A stretch of DNA of 10,420 nucleotides. Origin: JADJLQ01 sp034439915. GTDB lineage: Bacteria; Bacteroidota; Bacteroidia; Chitinophagales; Saprospiraceae. Where the stretch lies: assembly GCA_034439915.1 (NCBI GenBank), contig JAWXBI010000225.1, positions 1 to 10,420 of the forward strand, written 5' to 3'. Under the pieces are notes generated by a model. The model had not been told where the DNA came from, ran no database searches, and worked only from the letters and a program-made list of their open reading frames with translations. The position numbers and the translations under genes are program-made. This document shows positions 1 to 6,632 of this stretch, one piece after another. Each line of letters begins with the position of its first letter. Position 1 is the stretch's first letter.

Positions 1-342
1 GCCGTACTTAGCAATGAAGATTGGAATGATTAAGCCGCCCTTCTATCAATTCATATCGGTCAAGTTTCATGCTTTGTCAATAACAACATTAAGATAATGT
101 TTTCTGTCTAGCATAATAATGAAAAATGGCCGGTTTGGACTAGCCGCTAAAGTTTTAGGCTTTGTGAAGCTGGGGAATTGGCCAACTGTCAGCCCGGAAC
201 TGAAGCTAAATTTATAATAAAATGTCCATTAACGCTGAGCAGAATTCCGTCCCCCTGATATTTAACTGAGATTTGCACTGCTGATAATTGTACTTCCGTC
301 CAGCCTCATTTGCAAAAAATATTTTCTTTTGTTTGGCGCGGT

Positions 343-694
343 TTAATATTTATTAAGCGTATCAATCGATATTGTCGTCCTTTTCCAAACAACAAATGAA
401 TCGCTAAAAGTCAATGCTTTATTAGTTAGGTCTACGTACATTTCAAAACTTCCAGAGAATTTTTGTTTTTCAATTCGCCTTTTTAATTTCTTGTTTGTTT
501 ATCGGATAAATTATATCAATCCTTAAAGTCCAAGTTCCTAAAGAAGTGCCACGGCATATGCAAGAAATATGTATATAGGAAAATGTCGAATCACAATTCA
601 ATGTCAACCTTTGAACGTCTTGAAATAAAGTACTGTTGTTTTTGTTTTTGAAAACAGTACCACAAAAGATATCATTTTTTTCCTCACAATATCT
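343..694 (-). pseudogene. Remnant of a small hypothetical (possibly secreted) protein gene
   Basis: On the minus strand a 74-codon stretch without stops runs from 694 to 473 and ends in TGA at 470-472. It has no ATG. Its translation looks like real protein, with a central run LTLNCDSTF followed about 14 residues later by SLGTWTLRIDII. That pattern of an L-rich strand, D-S-T-F, then G-T-W recalls small beta-rich secreted or lipoprotein-like proteins common in Bacteroidota. In another frame, a second stretch containing SGSFEMYVDLTNKALTF runs on to TAA at 343-345, as expected if a frameshift near 475-500 split one gene. Upstream of the in-frame TGA at 695-697 the same frame reads LPFIVLFWDFD, which could be the rest of a signal peptide. 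I infer a decayed gene with one nonsense and one frameshift change. The family resemblance is impressionistic and chance open frames in AT-rich DNA remain possible. Confidence 0.35.
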
Positions 695-729
695 TCAGTC
701 AAAGTCCCAAAATAGAACAATAAAGGGGA

Positions 730-817
730 GGATAATTTATAAATGTAGATATTCATAATAGACTACGTCTAAATAATTGTTCTTTGAAAGTTTGGTACAA
801 TTGCGTTCAACGTTTCG
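730..817. repeat. 88-bp direct repeat, copy A
   Basis: This segment matches 2671-2758 in the same orientation and without gaps; by hand count 78 of 88 positions agree. The pair brackets the DUF2254 gene with an offset of 1,941 bp. Read on the minus strand, each copy contains an ATG (754-756 here) followed by codons for MNIYIYKLS, after which the sequences diverge. In this copy the frame continues to a TGA at 604-606, giving a 50-codon ORF that overlaps the decayed gene in a different frame. At the other end lies GCGTTCAACG, where copy B has GCGCCCAACG. Both fit the RYYYAAC box of integron attC sites, but I find no matching partner box, so a complete attC is not shown. Confidence 0.85.
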
Positions 818-1006
818 CATTGTCGTTTGTGGTGGAATTTTAAAAATCGTCTGCATACAACCGATGCTTAACTAAAGATGCAGAAGTTCATTAGTATTAA
901 TTCAAGTCACTTTTCCCCTCCGCTTTGGTTCAGTGAGCCACGAACTAAGACGAGTAAAAGTAAGCATTAACAAAAATGGTTCATAAAAGATAAAATGTTG
1001 AATGCT

Positions 1007-1029
1007 ATCCTGAGTTTGCAACTCAGGAT
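1007..1029. terminator. Perfect 10-bp hairpin downstream of the DUF2254 gene
   Basis: ATCCTGAGTT (1007-1016) and AACTCAGGAT (1020-1029) are perfect reverse complements separated by TGC. With one bulged base the stem extends by CT/AG on the outside. It lies about 155 bp beyond the stop codon of the minus-strand DUF2254 gene, so it could end that transcript. Neither strand has a clean T-run directly after the stem, so a classical intrinsic terminator is not demonstrated. Confidence 0.35.
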
Positions 1030-1183
1030 TAGTTGGTATAACCATCCAGTCTCACTATTTTGTTTATACAGCGATTCAAGTTATTTTCCTTGCTCAGCTT
1101 TCACTTGTTAACATATATTTTATTAAACACTAAGGATTGCTGGGATTTGAATTTGAATTAGCAAGATTTGTTCCTTATATAAT

Positions 1184-2422
1184 TCAATTGTTCTCAATCA
1201 TAATTTTTTTTTGTTTCTCTATTTCTTTCATTAGTTTATCAAATACTTCCGTGTACAACTTTTTATGATCCAGCGTTTTTAATTGATTTACCATAAGGAT
1301 AAGCTCCTTTTGAATGTATTCATCCTTCTTCCCATAATTCCAAATCGGATAAATGCATTTTTCAAACATATCATTGAATGAAGAACACGGTATATAAATC
1401 CTTTTGACTCCTTTATCGTCGAGCCTAACGGAAGGAAGATTGTGGTATAGTTTATAAGCTAATACATCAGACAATGAATGAAGGCTTATAACCGCCGTGC
1501 CGGGATCGTTAATGCCCGGGCTCAAAGCTTTTATGGCAACTTCTGCAAGCTGATTAAAACCATAATCCGCATTCCTGTCTATGGGTTGGCCTTTAAAAAA
1601 ATCTGTTGCGGATAATAAGTCACTTTTACATTCTTCATCAATTAACCTGGCGCCATACACCTTCATAAATACAACTTCCTTTATTAAATAGGTTGCCTGC
1701 TTATAAAGAAAACAGATATACAGATTTTTTTCACGGGCTATCTTCAATAGTTTTTTTTCATTAAAGCCCTGGAAATAATTTGACTCAGATGATCCTATCT
1801 CAACGAAAGGCAGGCTGCTCCATGAAACGTTTTCTTCCTCTATGTCTTCAAACTTTTCCTTCATAGTGGCCATCGTTTGTTTCTGCACACGATGAATAAC
1901 AGTTTCGTATTTTACCGATTGCGTTACATAATCCAAAAAATAAATGAATAGAAAAATATCAATAATGGTGAAAAGAATAAGCAGGTAAATACTTAATGCC
2001 GGGACATAAATACCGCTGCTGATTTCCCGGATCGTGCTTAGCAAAAAAAGCGCATACACAATAGTACCTATATAAACCCCAAGAATTACCTGCTGAAAGC
2101 GATTCTCAATCATACTCGTCAGCACACGGTTGCTCATTTGTGAAGCGGCCTGATTCAACACTATCATTACCATTGAAAAACTAAAAACGGCAAGAGATAT
2201 AATAGCGCCTGCGACAGTAGATATAATGGACCGCGCCGTGCTTGCATCTTTAAGGCTCAGCCAGCTTAATCCTGTCTTCATGTACTTCCCCCAAGGAGAA
2301 AAATCAATCTTGAGCATGCCAATGGAAAGCAGTAAAAAACCAATAGCAATAATGGCCGGGTAAAAAGCAATGCTCTCATTAATTTTATTATAATAGATTC
2401 GAAACCATTTGCCTATGCTCAT
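1184..2422 (-). CDS. DUF2254 family predicted membrane protein
   Basis: A 412-residue inner-membrane protein of the DUF2254 family, whose biochemical role is not established. Hydrophobic segments lie at about residues 17-37, 63-90, 112-130 and 138-165, giving four likely membrane spans in the first 165 residues, followed by a soluble C-terminal half of about 245 residues. Two family signatures are visible. One is the run after the second span, VLNQAASQMSNRVL (88-101). The other is ALSPGINDPGTAV (299-311), preceded by YGFNQLAEVAIK, which corresponds to the conserved ALSPxINDPxTA box. The C-terminus is lysine-rich (about 394-406) and could be helical. The start at 2422 puts a positively charged segment (KWFR) before the first span, as expected. 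No clear promoter is seen upstream. The gene stands alone, is AT-rich like its surroundings and is bracketed by an 88-bp direct repeat, which suggests it moved or was duplicated as a unit. The family assignment is firm; the function is not. Confidence 0.9.
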   Translation of the reverse strand: MSIGKWFRIYYNKINESIAFYPAIIAIGFLLLSIGMLKIDFSPWGKYMKTGLSWLSLKDASTARSIISTVAGAIISLAVFSFSMVMIVLNQAASQMSNRVLTSMIENRFQQVILGVYIGTIVYALFLLSTIREISSGIYVPALSIYLLILFTIIDIFLFIYFLDYVTQSVKYETVIHRVQKQTMATMKEKFEDIEEENVSWSSLPFVEIGSSESNYFQGFNEKKLLKIAREKNLYICFLYKQATYLIKEVVFMKVYGARLIDEECKSDLLSATDFFKGQPIDRNADYGFNQLAEVAIKALSPGINDPGTAVISLHSLSDVLAYKLYHNLPSVRLDDKGVKRIYIPCSSFNDMFEKCIYPIWNYGKKDEYIQKELILMVNQLKTLDHKKLYTEVFDKLMKEIEKQKKIMIENN

Positions 2423-2424
2423 AT

Positions 2425-2697
2425 TTATAGTTGTAGTTGTTGTCTTTTTAGTCGGATAATGATATTAAAATAACTACATAACATTCTTAAGCCTTCTTCT
2501 GGCGCAGCTATGTAGCAGTGGAAAGTGCGTGTTGGCGTATTTGTGCCTGTAAGTTTTTCATTATAAACACTGTAACTTTTTATAAATCTGGAAGGTAGAT
2601 ATATTAATATTGTAACGTATTCACGGCACAGATACGCTACACCCAAAGTTAAACCGCATATCTGCCAGATGGATAATTTATATATGTAGATATTCAT
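2425..2697 (-). CDS. Doubtful 90-residue hypothetical ORF
   Basis: An open frame of 90 codons ends 2 nt before the DUF2254 start codon. I recognise no family. Residues about 8-34 are fairly hydrophobic; the rest has no clear motif and ends in a basic stretch (RLKRQQLQL). Its first nine codons, encoding MNIYIYKLS, lie inside the 88-bp repeat and occur again at copy A, where they lead into an unrelated frame. That argues that the ATG belongs to the repeat rather than to a conserved gene. The tight spacing to DUF2254 would suit a leader or co-transcribed small gene, but AT-rich DNA easily yields an open frame of this length. It is listed because it cannot be excluded; it is more likely noncoding. 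Confidence 0.2.
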   Translation of the reverse strand: MNIYIYKLSIWQICGLTLGVAYLCREYVTILIYLPSRFIKSYSVYNEKLTGTNTPTRTFHCYIAAPEEGLRMLCSYFNIIIRLKRQQLQL

Positions 2698-2758
2698 AAT
2701 AGTCTACGTCTTAAGAATTGTCATTTGAAAGTTTAGTACAATTGCGCCCAACGGTTCG
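2671..2758. repeat. 88-bp direct repeat, copy B
   Basis: Partner of the repeat at 730-817, same orientation, about 10 mismatches and no gaps by hand alignment. Both copies share the core TAGATATTCATAATAG and the run TACAATTGCG. This copy ends in GCGCCCAACGGTTCG. Homology starts at GGATAATTTATA, which is codons 6-9 of the ATG-containing frame on the minus strand, so the repeat covers a putative upstream region plus the first codons. The intact DUF2254 gene lies between the copies. Confidence 0.85.
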
Positions 2759-2996
2759 TTTTACGCAATATTGCATTAAATATCAAATATCAACATTAAA
2801 TACGAAATATCCATACCTACCTATCGGGCTACAAAATCTGAATTCATTGGCGTATGTAGTGTGGGTATAAATCTCAGTGGTCTTTATTTTGCCCCACTGA
2901 TGGTGCCCGGAAGTTTATAATCTTTCGCGGAGTGATTTCTCAAAAATATCCTGGTCTCTTCGTGCAGTTTTTAAAAATAATACTTTAAGGCATTTA
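2759..2996. other. Intergenic gap with short repeats and a hairpin
   Basis: No gene is visible between the repeat copy B and the stop codon of the first M1 peptidase. The gap contains a perfect 10-bp palindrome GCAATATTGC (2765-2774) and a near-direct repeat of period 20 (CATTAAATATCAAATATCAA at 2774-2793, CATTAAATACGAAATATCCA at 2794-2813). It also holds a 7-bp stem (TCAGTGG 2874-2880, CCACTGA 2894-2900, 13-nt loop) about 100 bp downstream of the peptidase stop on the minus strand. That stem could mark a transcript end but has no T-run, so I do not call it a terminator. Confidence 0.5.
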
Positions 2997-4637
2997 TTAT
3001 TGTATTCCCTGCACCTTCCTCACCTCCACATAAAAATTTTCATCCACTATCAGGGAATCGCTTTTGATCGGAGCCGTCTGCCAGTCTGTGGTGGGATACA
3101 ACCATCGGTAAGCTTTCTGTTGCGATTCCCGGACGCGGACGGGCATATTGAAGCCGGCCACGGTATTGCGCCACCGGTAGCTCATGACGCCGCTATGGAT
3201 CGAATAGTCAAACCGTGGAACGCGTGCATCGCGCAGGTATTGATCAAATATTTTAGACAGGTCTTTTCGGCTTTGTTTGATCATATAGTGTTCGATCTGG
3301 GATGTCTCTACGGTCTGGTGATAAAATTTTTTATTGAGTCCTTTTAATATCTTTCTCCATTTTTTATCGTTGTCGATGATCTGGCGTATCGTGTGCAACA
3401 TATTGCCGCCTTTATAGTACATATCCCCGGAGCCACCGCTGTTGACGTTATACTTGCCGATGATCGGCCGGTCATTTTTAATGGCTTTGCGGGTACCGAT
3501 GACATACTCCGAACCTGCTTGTTTGCCGTAATAATACTCGGTATACAGGTTTTCAGAATAGTTGGTAAAACTTTCATGGATCCACATATCCGCGATGTCT
3601 TTGTATGTGATGTTGTTGGCAAACCATTCGTGGCCGGATTCGTGGATGATGATAAAATCCCATTTTAGTCCCCAGCCCGTCTGTGACAGGTCCCTTCCCC
3701 TATACCCGTTTTCATATCCATTGCCATAGGTCACCGAACTCTGGTGTTCCATACCCAGGTAAGGTACCTCGACGAGTTTGTATCCATCGGTATAAAAAGG
3801 GTAAGGACCAAACCAGTGTTCAAATGCCCGCATCATCAGTTTGGCTTGTTTAAATTGTTCTTTTGCTTTATCGAGGTTGTATGGCAATACATAATAGTCC
3901 ATATCAAGGACCCCTTTTAGCCCATGCAGGGTATCTTTAAAGTGCACATAATTGCCGATGTTCATATTCACTCCGTAATTGTTGATGGGGTTGCGCACCG
4001 CCCAGGTAAACGTTTTAGTACCATCATTATTTGAAACTATTGATCTCAGCCGGCCATTGGATATGTCCATGAGTTTTTCAGGCACAGTAATGGAGATGGT
4101 CATGCTGTCGGGTTCATCGTACATATGGTCTTTGCAGGGCCACCATACACTGGCTCCCAGTCCCTGGCAGGAAGTGGCTATAAAGGGATTGCCATCATCA
4201 TCTGTTGTCCATTGAACGCCGCCTTGCCAGGGCGGGTTTTTGGCTTCTTTGGGTATACCCTTATAAAACACGGTGATGGATTCAGCCTTTTTGACCTGTT
4301 GAGTTTTTTTTAATTCCACCATATAGGCATCGTCTCCTTGTTTTTTAAAACTGAGTTCTACGCCGTCCTGAATCACTTTTTCAATAACCAGTGGGGCCTG
4401 CAGATCGATTTGCATGATTTGATACGAAGCAGTTACTTTATAACGGATAGTCACCTGGCCACTGATAGTTTTGGTTTCCGGTATGGCGGTGACGCGCAGG
4501 TCATAATGTTTGAGATCCCACCAGGCGCGGGCAGGGGTGATGGATCCCCTCAGGGTATCTTCCCAGGTAAAGGTGTGTTGTGCTTTCAATCCGGGGAATC
4601 CTACCAGGATAAAAACAAATAAAAAAATTGGTTTCAT
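2997..4637 (-). CDS. Exported M1 family zinc metallopeptidase (aminopeptidase-like), copy 1
   Basis: A 546-residue zinc peptidase of family M1, expected to cleave N-terminal residues from peptides outside the cytoplasm. Residues 1-20 form a signal peptide (hydrophobic core FLFVFILVGF, cleavage likely after LKAQ). An N-terminal beta domain spans about 35-235. The catalytic domain follows, with GMEH at 295-298 (the exopeptidase GAMEN equivalent, Asn replaced by His), the zinc site HESGH at 332-336 and the third ligand E355, giving exact HEXXH-X18-E spacing. The YxKG motif with the likely catalytic tyrosine Y407 lies at 407-410. At about 550 residues it is far shorter than aminopeptidase N (about 850) and lacks that enzyme's long helical C-terminal domain, which is usual for short Bacteroidota members. 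It is a tandem paralogue of the gene at 4825-6468 and has its own TATATTTG element, so the two are probably transcribed separately. Family assignment is firm; substrate unknown. Confidence 0.93.
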   Translation of the reverse strand: MKPIFLFVFILVGFPGLKAQHTFTWEDTLRGSITPARAWWDLKHYDLRVTAIPETKTISGQVTIRYKVTASYQIMQIDLQAPLVIEKVIQDGVELSFKKQGDDAYMVELKKTQQVKKAESITVFYKGIPKEAKNPPWQGGVQWTTDDDGNPFIATSCQGLGASVWWPCKDHMYDEPDSMTISITVPEKLMDISNGRLRSIVSNNDGTKTFTWAVRNPINNYGVNMNIGNYVHFKDTLHGLKGVLDMDYYVLPYNLDKAKEQFKQAKLMMRAFEHWFGPYPFYTDGYKLVEVPYLGMEHQSSVTYGNGYENGYRGRDLSQTGWGLKWDFIIIHESGHEWFANNITYKDIADMWIHESFTNYSENLYTEYYYGKQAGSEYVIGTRKAIKNDRPIIGKYNVNSGGSGDMYYKGGNMLHTIRQIIDNDKKWRKILKGLNKKFYHQTVETSQIEHYMIKQSRKDLSKIFDQYLRDARVPRFDYSIHSGVMSYRWRNTVAGFNMPVRVRESQQKAYRWLYPTTDWQTAPIKSDSLIVDENFYVEVRKVQGIQ

Positions 4638-4650
4638 AAATTATACTACT

Positions 4651-4658
4651 CAAATATA
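4651..4658 (-). promoter_or_regulatory. Bacteroidota-type -7 promoter element of M1 copy 1
   Basis: On the minus strand the bases read TATATTTG, a full match to the TAnnTTTG -7 consensus of the Bacteroidota primary sigma factor. It lies 13 nt before the ATG at 4637, which implies a very short leader. No clear TTG was found at the -33 position. The paralogous gene has the identical element at nearly the same distance, which supports its being functional. Confidence 0.5.
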
Positions 4659-4824
4659 AACTTCGTCTTTGGTATAATTTACTCCAGGTAGGTATTGGTC
4701 TGTATTTTCGGGTTCGACCCGTTTTACTCCAAATAAAGAATTTTTCATCCTGCCCTGCGGCAGCGAAAAAAATCCGTGCAATCAAAAGAGCTGGCTACGC
4801 CACGGACGATGGACCAGGAGATCC

Positions 4825-6468
4825 CTAATTCAGCCGCCTTGCTTCGACATAAAAATCAGGGTCAACAAGTATGGATTCGGTTTTAACAGGTTCAGATTTC
4901 CAGGAGGTCGTGGGATGGAGGGTTTTATATTGTTCTGTTTTGCCAGGCCTGATGCGCACCGGCATATCAAAACCTGTAACCACCTGATTCCATCTATACT
5001 TCAATGAATCATTGGACAGGGTGTATTCCAGGATCGGAATTCGTGTATCCCTCAGGTATTGATCAAATACTTTAGACAGGTCTTTTCCAGATTCCTTGCT
5101 CAAGTATTGTTCTATCTGGTTGCTTTCCACTGTCTGGTGATGGAATATTTTGTTCAGTCCCTGTAATATCTCTCGCCATCTTTGATCGTCATCAATGATC
5201 TGGCGTATCGTGTGCAACATATTGCCGCCTTTGGTATACATATCTCCTGAACCTTCATTATTTACCCGATAGTCGCCGATGATCGGCCGGTTGTTTCTGA
5301 TGGCTCTGCGGGTGCCGATGACATATTCAGAACCGGCTTTTTTGCCATAATAATATTCTGTATAGAGGCTCTCCGAATAATTGGCAAAACTTTCGTGAAT
5401 CCATTTATCGGCTATGTCATTATACGTAATGTTATTGCCAAACCATTCGTGGGCGGATTCATGGATAATTATAAAATCCCATTTAAGTCCCCAGCCCGTT
5501 TTTGAAAGGTCTCTGCCCCGGTAACCATTTTTATATCCATTTCCATAAGTCACTGAACTTTGATGCTCCATGCCCAGGTAAGGCACCTCCACCAGTTTGT
5601 ATCCATCCGCATAAAAAGGAAAAGGGCCAAACCAGTGCTCAAAGGCCCGCATCATCAGTTTGGCTTGTTTAAATTGTTTTCCGGCTTTATCCAGGTTATA
5701 GGGCAATACATAATAGTCCATATCGATTACTCCTGCTTCCCCATGCAGGGTGTCTGAAAAATGCACATAATTGCCGATGTTCATATTTACGCCGTAATTA
5801 TTAATGGGATTGCGTACGGACCAGGTAAATGTTTTTGTGCCATCCTGATTTGAAATCACTTCCCTTAGCCGGCCATTGGAAACATCCATGAGTTTTTCGG
5901 GAACAGTAACCGATATGGTCATGCTGTCGGGTTCATCGTACATATGATCTTTGCAGGGCCACCAGGCGCTGGCCCCCAACCCCTGACAGGAGGTAGCAAT
6001 AAAGGGGTTTCCTTCCTTATCTGTTGTCCACTGGACCCCACCCTGCCAGGGAGGATCATTGGCTTCTATGGGTTTGCCCTGATAATAAACGATGATCGAT
6101 TCCCTGTGGATAGGCTGTTGTGGTTTAGTCAGTAAAATCATATAGGCGTTTTTACCATCTTTAGTATAATTCAACGTCTGTCCATCCTGGATGACTTTAA
6201 TGATTTTTAATGGGGGTTGCAGGTCGATTTGTATGGTCTGATCAGGAAATATAACTTCATAGGTCACAATCACCCTTCCTTCCAGGGTTTTGGATCCGGG
6301 ATGGGCAATGACGTTCAGATCATAATGCTTGAGATCCCACCAGGTCCGGGCTGGGGTGATGGATCCTCTCAGCATATCATCCCTGTCAAACTTTGATTGC
6401 CCGCAAGAACCACAACCCAACCATACTGCCCCATAGAAAATAAGGAACGCAGGCTTAAAGTTTATCAT
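4825..6468 (-). CDS. M1 family zinc metallopeptidase (aminopeptidase-like), copy 2
   Basis: A 547-residue M1 metallopeptidase, closely similar to copy 1 along its whole length. Over the block PPWQGG...GNYVHF (about 98 residues) I count 10 differences; the N-terminal 130 and C-terminal 80 residues diverge more. The active site is intact: GMEH 299-302, HESAH 336-340, third zinc ligand E359 and YxKG with Y411. Shared cysteines C161 and C172 flank the subgroup motif GLGASAWW. The N-terminus differs from copy 1. A hydrophobic stretch ends in WLGCGSCGQS, so C19 or C22 could be lipidated, although neither has a good lipobox; a cleaved type I signal is the alternative. If lipidated, this copy would be membrane-anchored while copy 1 is soluble. 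The gap to copy 1 is 187 bp and contains that gene's promoter element. The two genes are a tandem duplication that has kept both catalytic sites. Substrate unknown. Confidence 0.93.
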   Translation of the reverse strand: MINFKPAFLIFYGAVWLGCGSCGQSKFDRDDMLRGSITPARTWWDLKHYDLNVIAHPGSKTLEGRVIVTYEVIFPDQTIQIDLQPPLKIIKVIQDGQTLNYTKDGKNAYMILLTKPQQPIHRESIIVYYQGKPIEANDPPWQGGVQWTTDKEGNPFIATSCQGLGASAWWPCKDHMYDEPDSMTISVTVPEKLMDVSNGRLREVISNQDGTKTFTWSVRNPINNYGVNMNIGNYVHFSDTLHGEAGVIDMDYYVLPYNLDKAGKQFKQAKLMMRAFEHWFGPFPFYADGYKLVEVPYLGMEHQSSVTYGNGYKNGYRGRDLSKTGWGLKWDFIIIHESAHEWFGNNITYNDIADKWIHESFANYSESLYTEYYYGKKAGSEYVIGTRRAIRNNRPIIGDYRVNNEGSGDMYTKGGNMLHTIRQIIDDDQRWREILQGLNKIFHHQTVESNQIEQYLSKESGKDLSKVFDQYLRDTRIPILEYTLSNDSLKYRWNQVVTGFDMPVRIRPGKTEQYKTLHPTTSWKSEPVKTESILVDPDFYVEARRLN

Positions 6469-6478
6469 ATAATATAGT

Positions 6479-6486
6479 CAAATATA
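6479..6486 (-). promoter_or_regulatory. Bacteroidota-type -7 promoter element of M1 copy 2
   Basis: The minus strand reads TATATTTG, a full match to TAnnTTTG, 10 nt before the ATG at 6468. It mirrors the element before copy 1, so the promoter was probably duplicated with the gene. The leader would be only a few nucleotides long. Confidence 0.5.
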
Positions 6487-6507
6487 AATCTAGTTTGTGG
6501 AGATCTA

Positions 6508-6535
6508 ATCCGTGACCACAGACGAAGTCGCGGAT
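6508..6535. promoter_or_regulatory. Inverted repeat in the divergent promoter region
   Basis: ATCCGTGAC (6508-6516) pairs with GTCGCGGAT (6527-6535) over nine positions, one of them a G-T wobble, around a 10-nt loop. It begins 22 nt upstream of the -7 element of M1 copy 2, overlapping where a -33 region would be, and lies between two divergent genes. It could be an operator or a chance hairpin. There is no equivalent upstream of M1 copy 1. Confidence 0.25.
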
Positions 6536-6602
6536 CATAGAACACCTGGTAGACCATATAGAGTCTTTTCAAAACGATATTGGCATAATATATTATTGCT
6601 AA

Positions 6603-6610
6603 TACGTTTT
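6603..6610 (+). promoter_or_regulatory. Candidate -7 element of the TMEM175-like gene
   Basis: TACGTTTT matches TAnnTTTG at all but the last base. A TTG at 6580-6582 sits 20 nt upstream, a fitting spacing for the -33 element. The start codon at 6633 is 22 nt further on. The match is imperfect in AT-rich DNA, so the call is tentative. Confidence 0.3.
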
Positions 6611-6632
6611 TTACACTAAATTGATAGTTTCC

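Larger units (their letters stand above)
1..1183. other. AT-rich gene-poor stretch with decayed coding traces
   Basis: No intact gene is visible in these 1.18 kb. The stretch contains a probable pseudogene (343-694), one copy of an 88-bp repeat (730-817) and a strong hairpin (1007-1029), each listed separately. At 67-231 the minus strand has a further open stretch of about 53 codons ending in TGA at 67-69. It has no start codon near its beginning and I recognise no family, so it may be another fragment of a broken gene. An 8-bp inverted repeat with a 15-nt loop (GTACTGTT at 630-637, AACAGTAC at 653-660) lies inside the pseudogene region. Base composition is clearly more AT-rich than the genes to the right of 2997. 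Confidence 0.6.

Noticed and set aside
730..2758. Integron attC sites and a gene cassette
   Set aside because: Each repeat has an RYYYAAC box but no GTTRRRY partner at attC spacing, and there is no integrase in the window. Kept only as a possibility in a finding.
3000..3347. Plus-strand open frames of 60-115 codons across the M1 genes (such as 3000-3347, 3393-3668, 4338-4622)
   Set aside because: They lie antisense within well-supported M1 coding sequence and show no family motif.
4709..4732. CGGGTTCGACCCG followed by TTTTACTCCA, resembling a tRNA T-arm and CCA end
   Set aside because: The loop is too short for a T-loop, no matching 5' acceptor strand, D-arm or anticodon arm is found upstream, and the hairpin explains the resemblance.
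4750..4763. CTGCC-CTGC-GGCAG hairpin as terminator of M1 copy 2
   Set aside because: The stem is only 5 bp and on the minus strand is not followed by a T-run.
6621..6632. TTG start at 6621 for the TMEM175-like gene
   Set aside because: It adds only four residues with no ribosome site or family support; the ATG at 6633 is simpler.
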